The notes beneath the pieces were generated by a model. The model saw only the letters and a program-made list of their open reading frames with translations. It did not search any database and was not told the DNA's origin. The position numbers and the translations under genes were made by a program. 64,000 bases of DNA, taken from assembly GCF_000577245.1 (NCBI RefSeq), contig NZ_CBYO010000020.1, positions 124,001 through 188,000 on the forward strand, in the 5' to 3' direction. The stretch comes from Paucisalibacillus algeriensis (lineage in GTDB: Bacteria; Bacillota; Bacilli; Bacillales; Amphibacillaceae). Below, piece after piece: positions 9,045 through 17,070 of the stretch. The number at the start of each line of letters is the position of its first letter. Within the stretch, counting starts at the first letter, position 1.

Positions 9045-9160
9045 CTCCGGAAATATACCCCGCTTTCCGTGGGCGGCTGGTGAGCCTCCTCAGAGCTAAA
9101 GCTCTTCCGGGGTCTCACCGATGCCTAACCTCCCACAGGAGTCTCCGTATATTTCCGGAG
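9045..9160. repeat. structured interspersed repeat (REP/MITE-like) with 14-bp terminal inverted repeats
   Basis: GC-rich block in AT-rich DNA. Its ends are perfect 14-bp inverted repeats (CTCCGGAAATATAC at 9045-9058 and its complement at 9147-9160). Inside are further nested dyads, including GTGAG...CTCAC around a short AGAGCTAAAGCTCT hairpin. Similar elements with CGCTTTCCG...GGCGG and TCTCACC...CAGGAG cores are scattered through many Bacillaceae genomes (recollection, not searched). There is no coding potential. It lies between two GNAT genes. Confidence 0.75.
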
Positions 9161-9209
9161 CTAATCTATTAAATCATTCGGAACTTCCCTTTTAACTTTT
9201 AGTTATAAC

Positions 9210-9629
9210 TCAGCCTCTATGGATATTAATGCCAGCTTGTCTATCATAATTCCTGAGAATCATCCCGGTCCCTTTTTTCATGCCAAACTTCTCATAATAA
9301 GGAACCAAATCGTCATCACAGCAAAGGTCAATCATGTAAAGATGTCTTAATTGTTCCAACATCTTCTTAACTAGTTCCTTTCCGATTCCTTGATTCTTAT
9401 AATTTGGTAAAACTTCCAGAAGCGGAATATAGGCAGAAAGGACACCGTCACTAATCGCGGTAATAAATCCAACCACTCGATTAACATCCTCATCAATTGC
9501 AATTACCATATAACTACTATTTTTTAGTAGTTTAAGATGAGTTCCTGTACTAGGTGGATTTGGCCAGTCTACAAAGAATCCTTCCAACATAGATTCTGTA
9601 ACCCCATCAAGGGAATTTTTATATAACAT
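9210..9629 (-). CDS. GNAT family N-acetyltransferase
   Basis: 139 residues from ATG 9629, chosen because TAGGAG lies nine bases upstream. The acetyl-CoA-binding motif is PNYKNQGIGKELVKKML, followed by IDLCCDDDLVPYYEKFGMKKGTG. The short single-domain architecture is like many YjdJ/PhnO-type GNATs. The acceptor is unknown. It is separated from the next GNAT by the structured repeat, so it is probably transcribed alone. Confidence 0.85.
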   Translation of the reverse strand: MLYKNSLDGVTESMLEGFFVDWPNPPSTGTHLKLLKNSSYMVIAIDEDVNRVVGFITAISDGVLSAYIPLLEVLPNYKNQGIGKELVKKMLEQLRHLYMIDLCCDDDLVPYYEKFGMKKGTGMILRNYDRQAGINIHRG

Positions 9630-9708
9630 TACAATCAACTCCTAATCTTTTTATCTTATTTTAGGTAGTTGAATGTATCAAAAATAAAGTAACAATCTAG
9701 CAACCTCC

Positions 9709-10290
9709 TTAGGCCTGGACTTTCTCCAAATGATCAATCCGATTATAATCCTGAATAATCCATTCTTGTTTATTGCGAGTAATCGTAGAAATACTCGTAT
9801 TCTCGATTTTCATATCTTCAAGGTCAAGCTTACCTTCAGTAATAATAGAAAGGATACGGAAAATTACTGCACCATGTGCTACTAGCAGGATCCGTTTTCC
9901 TAAATAGTTCTGGTGAACCTGTTCGAGACCGGTCATAATTCTCTCCGAAAAGTCTTCCAATACTTCCTGATTGGGATAATTTCGATCGGGATAAAGCTGA
10001 TTACGTTCATCATATGTTAATCCCTCTGCGTCCCCAAAAGATCGTTCAGCAAAGTCCTTCATTACGACAAACGGAAGTTCTAAGAAGCTATTTATTATTT
10101 CAGCCGTTTTCTTAGCTCGCAGTAATTGACTGGATATAACAATATCATAATCTTTCGGATTGAGAGCACTACCACAAGCCTCAGCCTGCCTAACCCCTTT
10201 AGCATTTAAAGGTATATCTGTTTGCCCTTGCATTCTTCTTTCAGCATTCCAATCGGTTTCCCCGTGGCGTACCAGGTAAATGGTCGTCAT
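9709..10290 (-). CDS. histidine phosphatase family protein
   Basis: 193 residues of the phosphoglycerate mutase-like superfamily. The phosphohistidine motif is LVRHGETDWN at residues 6-15, the second arginine lies in SQLLRAKKTAEI, the acid in ERSFGDAEG, and the second histidine in LLVAHGAVI. It is most like small-molecule phosphatases (PhoE/CobC/YhfR type) rather than glycolytic mutase. It is the last gene of a likely three-gene unit with the deoxyribosyltransferase-like gene and a GNAT. Confidence 0.88.
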   Translation of the reverse strand: MTTIYLVRHGETDWNAERRMQGQTDIPLNAKGVRQAEACGSALNPKDYDIVISSQLLRAKKTAEIINSFLELPFVVMKDFAERSFGDAEGLTYDERNQLYPDRNYPNQEVLEDFSERIMTGLEQVHQNYLGKRILLVAHGAVIFRILSIITEGKLDLEDMKIENTSISTITRNKQEWIIQDYNRIDHLEKVQA

Positions 10291-10310
10291 CTATGTCTCT
10301 CCTATCTTTC

Positions 10311-10694
10311 CTATGAATATAGTTCTATCATTTCCTGTACAAATGATTCTAGTTCCCCATCATAACGTTGAATCCCATCGACATAATAGAAAGTAGTGGC
10401 AGAAGTTGGATCTATTCTCTCCCTTGAATACAGATGGATCCTTTTCTCAAAACCAATAGCCATACCTAGCTCTGTATGTGTTCCTTTGCCACCAGGAAGT
10501 AGTACCAAGATTATGTCACAGTCCAATACAGCATTTCGTTCCTGTATTCCAATTTCTCGTAATTCTTCCTCTGTAGAGGCACGATTATTTTTTGTCCAAT
10601 CGTATGTAATGGTGTGCCCTGCTTTGATTAGCTTGTCACGAACCAATTGTACCTTTTCTTTATTATCCAACCCTGAAGCAATATAGAACTTCAT
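10311..10694 (-). CDS. nucleoside 2-deoxyribosyltransferase-like protein
   Basis: 127 residues from the ATG at 10694, where GGAGAGGAG is ideally spaced and the ATGA overlaps the stop of the upstream GNAT gene. MKFYIASGL at the start, DCDIILVLLPGGKGTHTELGMAIGF in the middle and LYSRE after it are the pattern of the nucleoside deoxyribosyltransferase/DUF4406 fold (the catalytic Glu is probably in THTELG). It may act on nucleosides or nucleotides. The adjacent histidine phosphatase could serve nucleotide salvage or house-cleaning (inference). Confidence 0.75.
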   Translation of the reverse strand: MKFYIASGLDNKEKVQLVRDKLIKAGHTITYDWTKNNRASTEEELREIGIQERNAVLDCDIILVLLPGGKGTHTELGMAIGFEKRIHLYSRERIDPTSATTFYYVDGIQRYDGELESFVQEMIELYS

Positions 10695-11284
10695 AATAAG
10701 CTCCTCTCCAAATCCCACTCTGATGCAAGCATTCCATAGAGGACAAGGTCAACATAATGGTCATACAACCACTCACCTTGTCGAATCTGACCTTCTTGCA
10801 GGAAACCTAGCCTTTCAGGAATAGCCCTACTTTTTATATTTTCAAAAGCAGCTCGTATTTCAATGCGGTTTAGTCCTAATTGGTGAAAACCATAATCGAT
10901 TAAACCAGTTACAGCCCTTGTCATAATCCCTTCGCCTTGAAAGGTACTACCAAGCCAGTAGCCAATTACCCCGATTTGGTTCGTCCAATCGATGGTGTTG
11001 AATCCGATTACCCCAGCAAGCTTATCATGAAAATAAATTCCTAATGTCAGCCCTTGTCTCTTTTCATGTATATCCACACAAGCATGGATAAACTGCTTAG
11101 AATCATGAATAGTTTTTGTCCCATCTATCCACGCTAGCCATTCACGTAAGTGTTCTCGGGAGTGGTCGATAAGCTGAAATAATTCATCGGCATCGGTTTC
11201 ATTCAATAATCTTAATGTTATCTCATCATCTATTTCAAATGTAAACAACCTAGGATCATCTCCCATCTTTTTGTATTCCATCAT
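10691..11284 (-). CDS. GNAT family N-acetyltransferase, RimL-like
   Basis: 197 residues with the RimJ/RimL pattern: early LRLLNETDADELFQLIDHSREHLREW, IGYWLGSTFQGEGIMTRAV for acetyl-CoA, and NRIEIRAAFENIKSRAIPERLGF near the C-terminus. It acts in the cytoplasm on unknown amines, possibly protein N-termini. It is first of the three-gene minus-strand unit and overlaps the next gene by four bases. An alternative ATG lies six codons in. Confidence 0.85.
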   Translation of the reverse strand: MMEYKKMGDDPRLFTFEIDDEITLRLLNETDADELFQLIDHSREHLREWLAWIDGTKTIHDSKQFIHACVDIHEKRQGLTLGIYFHDKLAGVIGFNTIDWTNQIGVIGYWLGSTFQGEGIMTRAVTGLIDYGFHQLGLNRIEIRAAFENIKSRAIPERLGFLQEGQIRQGEWLYDHYVDLVLYGMLASEWDLERSLL

Positions 11285-11350
11285 ACCACAGTGTTTAAAT
11301 TTTGTTATAATTAAAATAACTAACCTATTTCATAGCCAGAAGGTGATTAT

Positions 11351-11650
11351 ATGCCAACTTGCCAAAATTGCGGTAAAGAGTGGAGTTGGAAACAGACATG
11401 TAAAAAATCATTTACGTTAGATACTGGAATGAAATGCCCGCATTGCCATGAAAAACAGTATTTAACAACGAAGTCGAGAAAAAGAAGTAGTTTTAGTACT
11501 TTTTTAATTCCGTTCATCTTTCTTTTATCACTTGTATTAAACCTTTCTACATTAGCTACTTTGTTCACGATAATAGGAGCTGGTCTATTATTATTGGGAT
11601 TCCATCCATTTTTCATAGAACTCTCTAATAAAGAGGAACCACTATGGTAA
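11351..11650 (+). CDS. zinc-ribbon membrane protein (TIGR04104-like)
   Basis: 99 residues. The N-terminal zinc ribbon uses CQNCG at residues 4-8 and CPHCH near residues 35-39. It is followed by two hydrophobic segments (about 50-66 and 68-87) and a short charged tail. This CxxC...CxxC plus two-helix layout matches a small Bacillus family listed as putative zinc finger proteins. The role is unknown. It is divergent from the GNAT unit. Confidence 0.75.
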   Translation: MPTCQNCGKEWSWKQTCKKSFTLDTGMKCPHCHEKQYLTTKSRKRSSFSTFLIPFIFLLSLVLNLSTLATLFTIIGAGLLLLGFHPFFIELSNKEEPLW

Positions 11651-11682
11651 GTTTTCTGTATACCAATAAAGGAGTGTAGTAA

Positions 11683-12177
11683 ATGAATGAGGAAATGCTA
11701 TTGAAACAAATGAAATTCATTCGTTACCGTACCATTGCAGCCTTGGATGCGACATCAGAAGCAATAGCCGATGATATTCCAAATGGATTTAACAATAACC
11801 TGCGCTGGAACTTCGGGCATATCATCGTGTCACAGGAAAATATCATTACTTATTTCTTAGGTAAGAAAGGTAGTTTACCAGATTCCTATAGAGAGCTATT
11901 TAATAGAGGGACTTCTCCCAAAGATTGGAATCAAGAAATACCTACTTTAGAACAATTAAGGGTTGCTCTTGAGAAGCAATATGAACGAATGGTAGCATTG
12001 TGCTCTGGAAAGATAGCTGATGAAGGTGAGAATCCTCTTGTTTTGAGTTCGGAATATGAATTTAAAACGCTTGGAGAAGCCATCGGATTTACTAATTTCC
12101 ATGAATCAGTTCACCAAGGAAATATTAATAGCTTGAAATTAGCTTTAGGTGTGAAAGATCTGTGGGCAGTGCAATAA
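11683..12177 (+). CDS. DinB family protein
   Basis: 164-residue DinB/YfiT-fold protein. Metal ligands are probably the His in RWNFGHIIVSQE and those in FTNFHESVHQGNINSLKLAL. It is a second member of this superfamily in the window, only distantly similar to the one near 2 kb. The ribosome binding site AAGGAG precedes ATG 11683. A terminator follows. Confidence 0.8.
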   Translation: MNEEMLLKQMKFIRYRTIAALDATSEAIADDIPNGFNNNLRWNFGHIIVSQENIITYFLGKKGSLPDSYRELFNRGTSPKDWNQEIPTLEQLRVALEKQYERMVALCSGKIADEGENPLVLSSEYEFKTLGEAIGFTNFHESVHQGNINSLKLALGVKDLWAVQ

Positions 12178-12191
12178 AACATTTGTGTTTT

Positions 12192-12230
12192 AGAGGATGA
12201 ACTATTAACAAGTAGTCCATCCTCTTTTCT
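12192..12230 (+). terminator. terminator after DinB-family gene
   Basis: Stem AGAGGATG (12192-12199) with CATCCTCT (12218-12225), extended inward by ACTA/TAGT, followed by TTTTCTT. Confidence 0.8.
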
Positions 12231-12245
12231 TCATAGGAGGAAATC

Positions 12246-12914
12246 ATGAAAAAAGATACGCTATTATTTTGGATGTTTTTTGTGGTGATGTTCTCTATTT
12301 GCATTTCCATACACGGATTGATTTTCAATTCCTTGATCCCGTTCAATTCTTTTACGAGTCTTTTAGCTATTTTATTGATTATAGTTGCTGTTATCCCATC
12401 ATCGGCTATTTTAGCGGAAAAAATTAATAATTATGCTCTTAGAAAGGGTTTAAGGCAAGGTAAAAACTTCAAGATTTTTATTATAGGAACTCTTGCCATA
12501 GGTGTGCTAATTATATCTATAAATACGTTTAATCATTTTAGAGAACACAACCTAGATGACTTGATTGGTTACACTTCCTTAGACTTTGATTATTTAGGGT
12601 TCACAACAGATTGGAATAGTGTCCCGGAGGATCAAAGATTTGAATGGGTTGGGTATCAAAAAGAGACTGTAGATGAATTAATGAACTTTCTTAGTCAGTA
12701 CCGTGTCAAATTTCAAAATACAGATAATATGAGTGGTAGAACTAGTTTTGAATTTGTAATAAATCATAAGATTACGAACCCTTCAATGGTACATGTGTTG
12801 AATGAGAAGGATATCCGAATTAATCATGACATATATGAAGTGGTTAATGGGTCAATTGATATGGAATGGATAAGGGCTTTTAATCAGGCTAATAAAGAGA
12901 AATATGGATTTTAA
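12246..12914 (+). CDS. membrane protein of unknown function with C-terminal soluble domain
   Basis: 222 residues with three hydrophobic segments (about 7-27, 36-56 and 78-97). A C-terminal domain of about 120 residues, probably extracytoplasmic, follows and contains YTSLDFDYLGFTTDW and YRVKFQNTD. I do not recognise the family. The ribosome binding site AGGAGGAAATC gives a clear start. The preceding terminator makes it an independent unit, possibly continuing into the GNAT genes that follow within 20 bp. Confidence 0.75.
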   Translation: MKKDTLLFWMFFVVMFSICISIHGLIFNSLIPFNSFTSLLAILLIIVAVIPSSAILAEKINNYALRKGLRQGKNFKIFIIGTLAIGVLIISINTFNHFREHNLDDLIGYTSLDFDYLGFTTDWNSVPEDQRFEWVGYQKETVDELMNFLSQYRVKFQNTDNMSGRTSFEFVINHKITNPSMVHVLNEKDIRINHDIYEVVNGSIDMEWIRAFNQANKEKYGF

Positions 12915-12934
12915 AAATAGAGAAGGTGAAAACC

Positions 12935-13438
12935 ATGAAGATCCTTGAAACAGATAGACTTTATCTAAGGGAACTGGTATTGGGTGACAGTCAAGAATTA
13001 TCAAGAGTCCTTTCTGACCCCGATTCGATGCAATACTATCCGGAACCGTTTAACCAGAAAAAGGTAGAAAGTTGGATTAGATGGAATATGGATAACTATA
13101 AAACATACAATCATGGGTTATGGGCAGTTATCTTGAAGGACGGAGAAAGATTTATTGGCGATTGCGGTATCACCATGCAAACAATTGATCAGGAAAAGGT
13201 TCCAGAGATTGGCTTTCATATTATTAAGGACTATTGGAATAAAGGCTATGCGACAGAAGCAGCACTTGCCTGTAAGCAATTTGCGTTTGATGTATTGGGC
13301 TATTCCAAGGTATTCTCTTACACTTCAATGAGAAATATTCCATCGCAAAAAGTAGCAGAGAATATAGGAATGCGGTTATATAAGACTTTTGAGAAAAATG
13401 GAGAAAAGCAAATTGTTCATGTAGCAGTTGAGCAATAG
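12935..13438 (+). CDS. GNAT family N-acetyltransferase (RimJ/RimL-like)
   Basis: 167 residues from ATG 12935, just after AGAAGG; an in-frame GTG at 12926 overlaps that site. It begins ILETDRLYLRELVLGD, typical of ribosomal-protein-type acetyltransferases. Acetyl-CoA motif: IIKDYWNKGYATEAALACKQ. C-terminal signature: RNIPSQKVAENIGMRLYK. The acceptor is unknown. It starts a run of three GNAT genes with short gaps. Confidence 0.87.
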   Translation: MKILETDRLYLRELVLGDSQELSRVLSDPDSMQYYPEPFNQKKVESWIRWNMDNYKTYNHGLWAVILKDGERFIGDCGITMQTIDQEKVPEIGFHIIKDYWNKGYATEAALACKQFAFDVLGYSKVFSYTSMRNIPSQKVAENIGMRLYKTFEKNGEKQIVHVAVEQ

Positions 13439-13454
13439 ATCTCTAGGAGGTGCT

Positions 13455-14015
13455 ATGGTGAGAAAAGTTAAATTAATTCCACATGATAAAAAATATGCTA
13501 AGGCGATGTCAGCATTAAGTTCTTCTCGCCATGTGAAAGACGCTCTAGGTCTAAGTGATGAACAGACATCCATAGAAGGAACTAAACAATTCATAGAATT
13601 CATTCGCAAACAGGAAAAATTGGGGAAGCAATATTCTAGGTGTATCATAAATGATCACGACAAATTAATTGGCGTGATAACCTTAAAAGATATTGATATG
13701 GATAACAAAACATGTCATATCGGAACCTGGATCGGCCAACCGTATTGGGGACAGGGCTATAACGAATCAGCAAAAGCTGAAATACTATACGTTGCGTTTC
13801 ATGAGTTCAATCTAGAGTATGTCTTTGCTGGTGCTAAAGTATCTAATATACGTTCACAAAAGGCACAAGAGAAATTGCCTTATATTCGATTACAGGTTGA
13901 AAATGAATTCCCTGCTGAACATAAAAAGCTTGAAAATCAAGTAAAATCAAGATGCATGTTAAATGTTATCGAGAGAGAAGACTTTTTAAATTGGTACAAT
14001 CAGAACTTGGACTGA
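13455..14015 (+). CDS. GNAT family N-acetyltransferase
   Basis: 186 residues from ATG 13455, placed by the strong AGGAGG at 13445-13450. The motif IGTWIGQPYWGQGYNESAKA is the acetyl-CoA loop, followed by VFAGAKVSNIRSQKAQEKL. In that last stretch the usual LGF is LPY, a small departure from the family. It begins 16 bp after the preceding GNAT, in the same transcript. Confidence 0.83.
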   Translation: MVRKVKLIPHDKKYAKAMSALSSSRHVKDALGLSDEQTSIEGTKQFIEFIRKQEKLGKQYSRCIINDHDKLIGVITLKDIDMDNKTCHIGTWIGQPYWGQGYNESAKAEILYVAFHEFNLEYVFAGAKVSNIRSQKAQEKLPYIRLQVENEFPAEHKKLENQVKSRCMLNVIEREDFLNWYNQNLD

Positions 14016-14029
14016 AGGGTGGGCATTAG

Positions 14030-14560
14030 ATGAGTGTAAGAAGAGCAGTAATGGCGGATGCACAAGGTATTGCAAAAGTACATGTAGATAGCTGGAGGTC
14101 TACGTACAAAAATATAATTCCAGATAGCTTCTTGAAGAATTTATCCTATGATAAACGTACGGAATTATGGAAACGTAATATTTCTAGAGAAGGAAATTAT
14201 GTTTATGTTGCTGAAAATAAAGAAGGTGAAATTGTAGGATTTGCGGATTGTGGTAAAAGGGAGAATAATTCTGTTGATAATTCTGGAGACCTTACATCCA
14301 TTTATCTCTTAGAGGAGTATCAAGGGAAAGGTCTTGGAAAGCAGTTATTGAAGCAACTTTTTTTTAAATTTGAGGAGCTCGGCTATACCAGGGTTTTTGT
14401 TGAAGTATTAGAAGATAACAAAACCCGTTATTTCTATGAGCATTGCGGTGCAAGTCTATTGAGAACAGAGAAAATAATCATAGCTGGTGTAGAACTGAAT
14501 CTACTAATCTATGAGTGGGATGATGTAAACCAAGTATTATTTAAACATAGCTTTAGTTGA
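14030..14560 (+). CDS. GNAT family N-acetyltransferase
   Basis: 176 residues. IAKVHVDSWRSTYKNIIPDSFL at the N-terminus is a hallmark of a common YitI/PhnO-like GNAT group, and LEEYQGKGLGKQLLKQLF is the acetyl-CoA-binding loop. VLEDNKTRYFYEHCGA follows. The acceptor is unknown. GGGTGGG lies upstream of ATG 14030, and it is third in the run of GNAT genes. Confidence 0.87.
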   Translation: MSVRRAVMADAQGIAKVHVDSWRSTYKNIIPDSFLKNLSYDKRTELWKRNISREGNYVYVAENKEGEIVGFADCGKRENNSVDNSGDLTSIYLLEEYQGKGLGKQLLKQLFFKFEELGYTRVFVEVLEDNKTRYFYEHCGASLLRTEKIIIAGVELNLLIYEWDDVNQVLFKHSFS

Positions 14561-14569
14561 GGGAAATAG

Positions 14570-15187
14570 ATGGCCAATTGGGGGAATAAAATGCTTCGAG
14601 ATTTAATTAATAGATGGAGAACCTATTGCATTGAAGAAAACTTTATTGGAATCGGATCTACGAGAAAAGTTTATCGCGTATCGGATTATGTAATTAAAGT
14701 TAATCTACATTCACTAGGCCACAAGCAATCAGAAATGGAACAGGAAATATATTATGAGATGGTAAAGAGAGGACATGGTGAGCTATTTGCACAAGTTTTT
14801 TATGTGGATGAAAATATAGCTGTTCAGAGATTCTACGAGCCATTGGAGCTAATCAATGACCAATCATATGAGATTGATACAACAAAACAGGTGCATCTTA
14901 TTCCAGAAAACTATACGGATGTATTCAACATGCTAGATACTGAGTTTGATAGTTTTGATTTGAGAGATAGTAGCAATTATGGTTTAAATCAAGAAAATAA
15001 ACTAGTCTATATCGACTACGGAATGACCAAAAAACTTTATGAAAACGAATGGGTTCCACTTGCAGAAGCGGGAGTTCTTCCTCAAATCGATTTTGATAAT
15101 TGTCGTGTTTGTGGAGAAGAAAAGGAACTTCGTATGTATGGGGATAACGATACAGATAAACGTTGCTATGCTTGTGGTAAGGAATAA
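14570..15187 (+). CDS. small protein-kinase-like protein with C-terminal zinc-binding motif
   Basis: 205 residues. The N-terminal part looks like a reduced protein-kinase N-lobe: IGIGSTRKVYRVSDYVIKVNLH has a glycine-rich loop and a Lys in the VIKV strand. Later, DSSNYGLNQENKLVYIDYGMT resembles a catalytic loop without HRD plus a DYG/DFG-type metal motif. The C-terminus has CRVCGEE...CYACGKE, a four-cysteine zinc ribbon. It is much shorter than a canonical kinase (about 260 residues). Start at 14570 (GAGGG upstream) or ATG 14591 (GGGGG upstream). Activity is uncertain. Confidence 0.65.
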   Translation: MANWGNKMLRDLINRWRTYCIEENFIGIGSTRKVYRVSDYVIKVNLHSLGHKQSEMEQEIYYEMVKRGHGELFAQVFYVDENIAVQRFYEPLELINDQSYEIDTTKQVHLIPENYTDVFNMLDTEFDSFDLRDSSNYGLNQENKLVYIDYGMTKKLYENEWVPLAEAGVLPQIDFDNCRVCGEEKELRMYGDNDTDKRCYACGKE

Positions 15188-15195
15188 TACATATT

Positions 15196-15247
15196 AAATC
15201 TGACATCTAAGAGGAAACCAACAAGTATATTTGGGGTTTCAGATTTG
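15196..15247 (+). terminator. long imperfect hairpin downstream of kinase-like gene
   Basis: AAATCTGA near 15196 pairs with TCAGATTT near 15240, and GAAACC with GGTTTC inside, with an unpaired bulge on the 5' side. It may be a terminator or regulatory leader for the DJ-1-like gene; no strong T-run is present. Confidence 0.35.
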
Positions 15248-15326
15248 TAATAGGGTCAATACAGTGAATGGCTGGAATTTGATTCCTAGTGTCATCATAA
15301 GAATACGGACAAGGCAGGGAATTTAT

Positions 15327-15869
15327 ATGAAAAAAACAGCAGTGCTACTTTATCCAGAGTTCAGTGAATATGAACTGACAACGGCATTATCGATCCTAAT
15401 GCAAGGGGGAAAGCCAATCACCATTATAAGCCAATCAAAAGAGCCAGTTAAGGGAGAAGCGGGAATGACTTGTCTACCGGAATTAGCTTTAGATGAGGTA
15501 AATGTTGGCGATTATGACAGTCTATTATTGACAGGATGTATGGATATTCAAGAAGTGGCAAAATCAGATGAATACATTCAATTTATCAAAGAAATCTCTT
15601 CACAAGAAGGTTTCGTAGTAGCCAGTATATCAAGCTCCCCATATCTTTTAGCAAAAGCAGGAGTATTAAAGGGGAAAAGATACACGGTAGGATTGTATGA
15701 GGAAGCAAGAAAAGCGACCCCATACTTTGAAGAGGAAAACTATGTGGAAGAGTTAGTGGTAGAAGATAGAAACTTAATCACATCAAGAGGTTCCGCGTTT
15801 ATAGAATGGGGAGTACGGTTTGGTAAGGCATTGAATTTGGATTTTGAAGCCGGTTGGTATGGAAAATAG
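15327..15869 (+). CDS. DJ-1/PfpI family protein
   Basis: 180 residues from ATG 15327; the upstream extension of the frame lacks an initiation site and looks non-coding. KKTAVLLYPEFSEYELTTAL opens the flavodoxin-like fold, and an elbow sits in VVASISSSPYLLAKAGVLKG. The conserved elbow cysteine of catalytic DJ-1 proteins appears as Ser here (ASISSSP), so peptidase, amidase or deglycase activity is doubtful. Its neighbour at 16332 is another DJ-1-like protein that retains the cysteine. Confidence 0.78.
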   Translation: MKKTAVLLYPEFSEYELTTALSILMQGGKPITIISQSKEPVKGEAGMTCLPELALDEVNVGDYDSLLLTGCMDIQEVAKSDEYIQFIKEISSQEGFVVASISSSPYLLAKAGVLKGKRYTVGLYEEARKATPYFEEENYVEELVVEDRNLITSRGSAFIEWGVRFGKALNLDFEAGWYGK

Positions 15870-15896
15870 GATAAAGGGAGTGGAGGAGGAAGGAAA

Positions 15897-16307
15897 ATGA
15901 TGATAGAGCAGGAAGTATCAAAAGAAGTTTTTACAATGATGAAATTACATCAAAGTTTTTCCGACGGATTATATGAAGAAATGAATAGCTTATATTCTGA
16001 TGAGTTTCAAGGTTGGTTGTACATGCCATGGAGCGATGAGTTAGAGCACTATAATGATAAGGATATACGAGAAGGAAATAGATTGGCTGCTGAGTATTAT
16101 AAAGGTAAAGATATTCAGTTCATTTTTACAGGCCTTAAGATTGTACCTCAATCCGATGATCAAGTTGCCGTTTCTTATGAGGTTATACACCTAAATAAAG
16201 AATCTGTAGCATTAGTTAGAGGATTAACGCTTGAGGTTTGGCGAAAAGAAGAAGATGGTAAATGGAGAATTATTCGGTGGTATGAAGAAAAAGGAATGCA
16301 GACATAA
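15897..16307 (+). CDS. SnoaL/NTF2-like (DUF4440-type) protein
   Basis: 136 residues predicted to form a cone-shaped NTF2-like alpha+beta barrel: an N-terminal helix (VFTMMKLHQSFSDGLYEEM), strands with DEFQGWLYMPW, and a C-terminal LTLEVWRKEEDGKWRIIRWYEE strand pair typical of SnoaL/DUF4440 folds. Function in this superfamily is diverse and cannot be assigned. GGAGGAAGG precedes the ATG. It is probably co-transcribed with the flanking DJ-1 genes. Confidence 0.7.
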   Translation: MMIEQEVSKEVFTMMKLHQSFSDGLYEEMNSLYSDEFQGWLYMPWSDELEHYNDKDIREGNRLAAEYYKGKDIQFIFTGLKIVPQSDDQVAVSYEVIHLNKESVALVRGLTLEVWRKEEDGKWRIIRWYEEKGMQT

Positions 16308-16331
16308 AACATAGGCAGGTAGGTGGACAGT

Positions 16332-17033
16332 ATGAAAATAGTTATCTATCTATATAATGGAGTCACCATGCTAGATGCAATAGGTCCATATGAAGCATTA
16401 AGGCATATGACGGGTGCTGAGGTTTTATTTGTAGCAGAACAAAAAGGAGAAATAAAAGCAGATTCTGGATTCATTGATATCGATGTAAAACACAGTATTA
16501 ATGAAGTAAAAGAAGCGGATATTTTAATTATCCCAGGATCAACCATTACGTTTATCAATGAAATGAAAAATGAGAAGGTGTTGCGTTGGATAAAAGAAAT
16601 AGATAAAACAACGAAGTGGACAACTTCTGTATGCACTGGTTCATTAATTCTAGCATCAACCGGTTTACTCAAAGGATTGAAAGCTACATCCCATTGGAAA
16701 CTTATTAATCTACTACGTGAATATGGAGTAGAGCCGACGAGAGAAAGAGTTGTAGAGCAAGGGAAATATATTACAGCTGCAGGAGTATCGGCTGGAATAG
16801 ATAAGGCTTTATTTCTATCCAATAAGATAGTTGGGGAGGAAGAAACTAAGGCGATACAACTTGCTATTGAGTATGATCCTAAACCAGTATTTCAATCAGG
16901 TAATTATTCCAATGCCGATGAAAAGGTTATAGAGATTGCTGATAAGAAATTATCTAATGGTGCGAAGAAGGGTCTTGGCTTGCTAGGACTACTAAAGCAC
17001 TCAAAAAGTATTCTAAAAATGATGAAACAGTGA
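16332..17033 (+). CDS. DJ-1/PfpI family protein, isonitrile hydratase-like
   Basis: 233 residues from ATG 16332, nine bases inside a GTG start that overlaps AGGTGG. The nucleophile elbow TTSVCTGSLILASTGLLKG contains the conserved Cys, and the following ATSHWKLINLLREYG is typical of the GATase1-type transcriptional regulator/isonitrile hydratase (InhA) branch. A C-terminal extension (after about residue 185) rich in Lys and Gly is unusual. It is soluble and cytoplasmic. Confidence 0.82.
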   Translation: MKIVIYLYNGVTMLDAIGPYEALRHMTGAEVLFVAEQKGEIKADSGFIDIDVKHSINEVKEADILIIPGSTITFINEMKNEKVLRWIKEIDKTTKWTTSVCTGSLILASTGLLKGLKATSHWKLINLLREYGVEPTRERVVEQGKYITAAGVSAGIDKALFLSNKIVGEEETKAIQLAIEYDPKPVFQSGNYSNADEKVIEIADKKLSNGAKKGLGLLGLLKHSKSILKMMKQ

Positions 17034-17070
17034 GTATGGCTTACTATAAAAAGGAAGAGGATGCGTAAAA

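Noticed and set aside
15327-15869. Active PfpI-type peptidase
   Set aside because: The elbow Cys is replaced by Ser, so only family membership and not activity is claimed.
16346-16822. 158-codon minus-strand frame over the DJ-1-like gene
   Set aside because: The plus-strand gene has family motifs and a ribosome binding site; the minus frame has neither.
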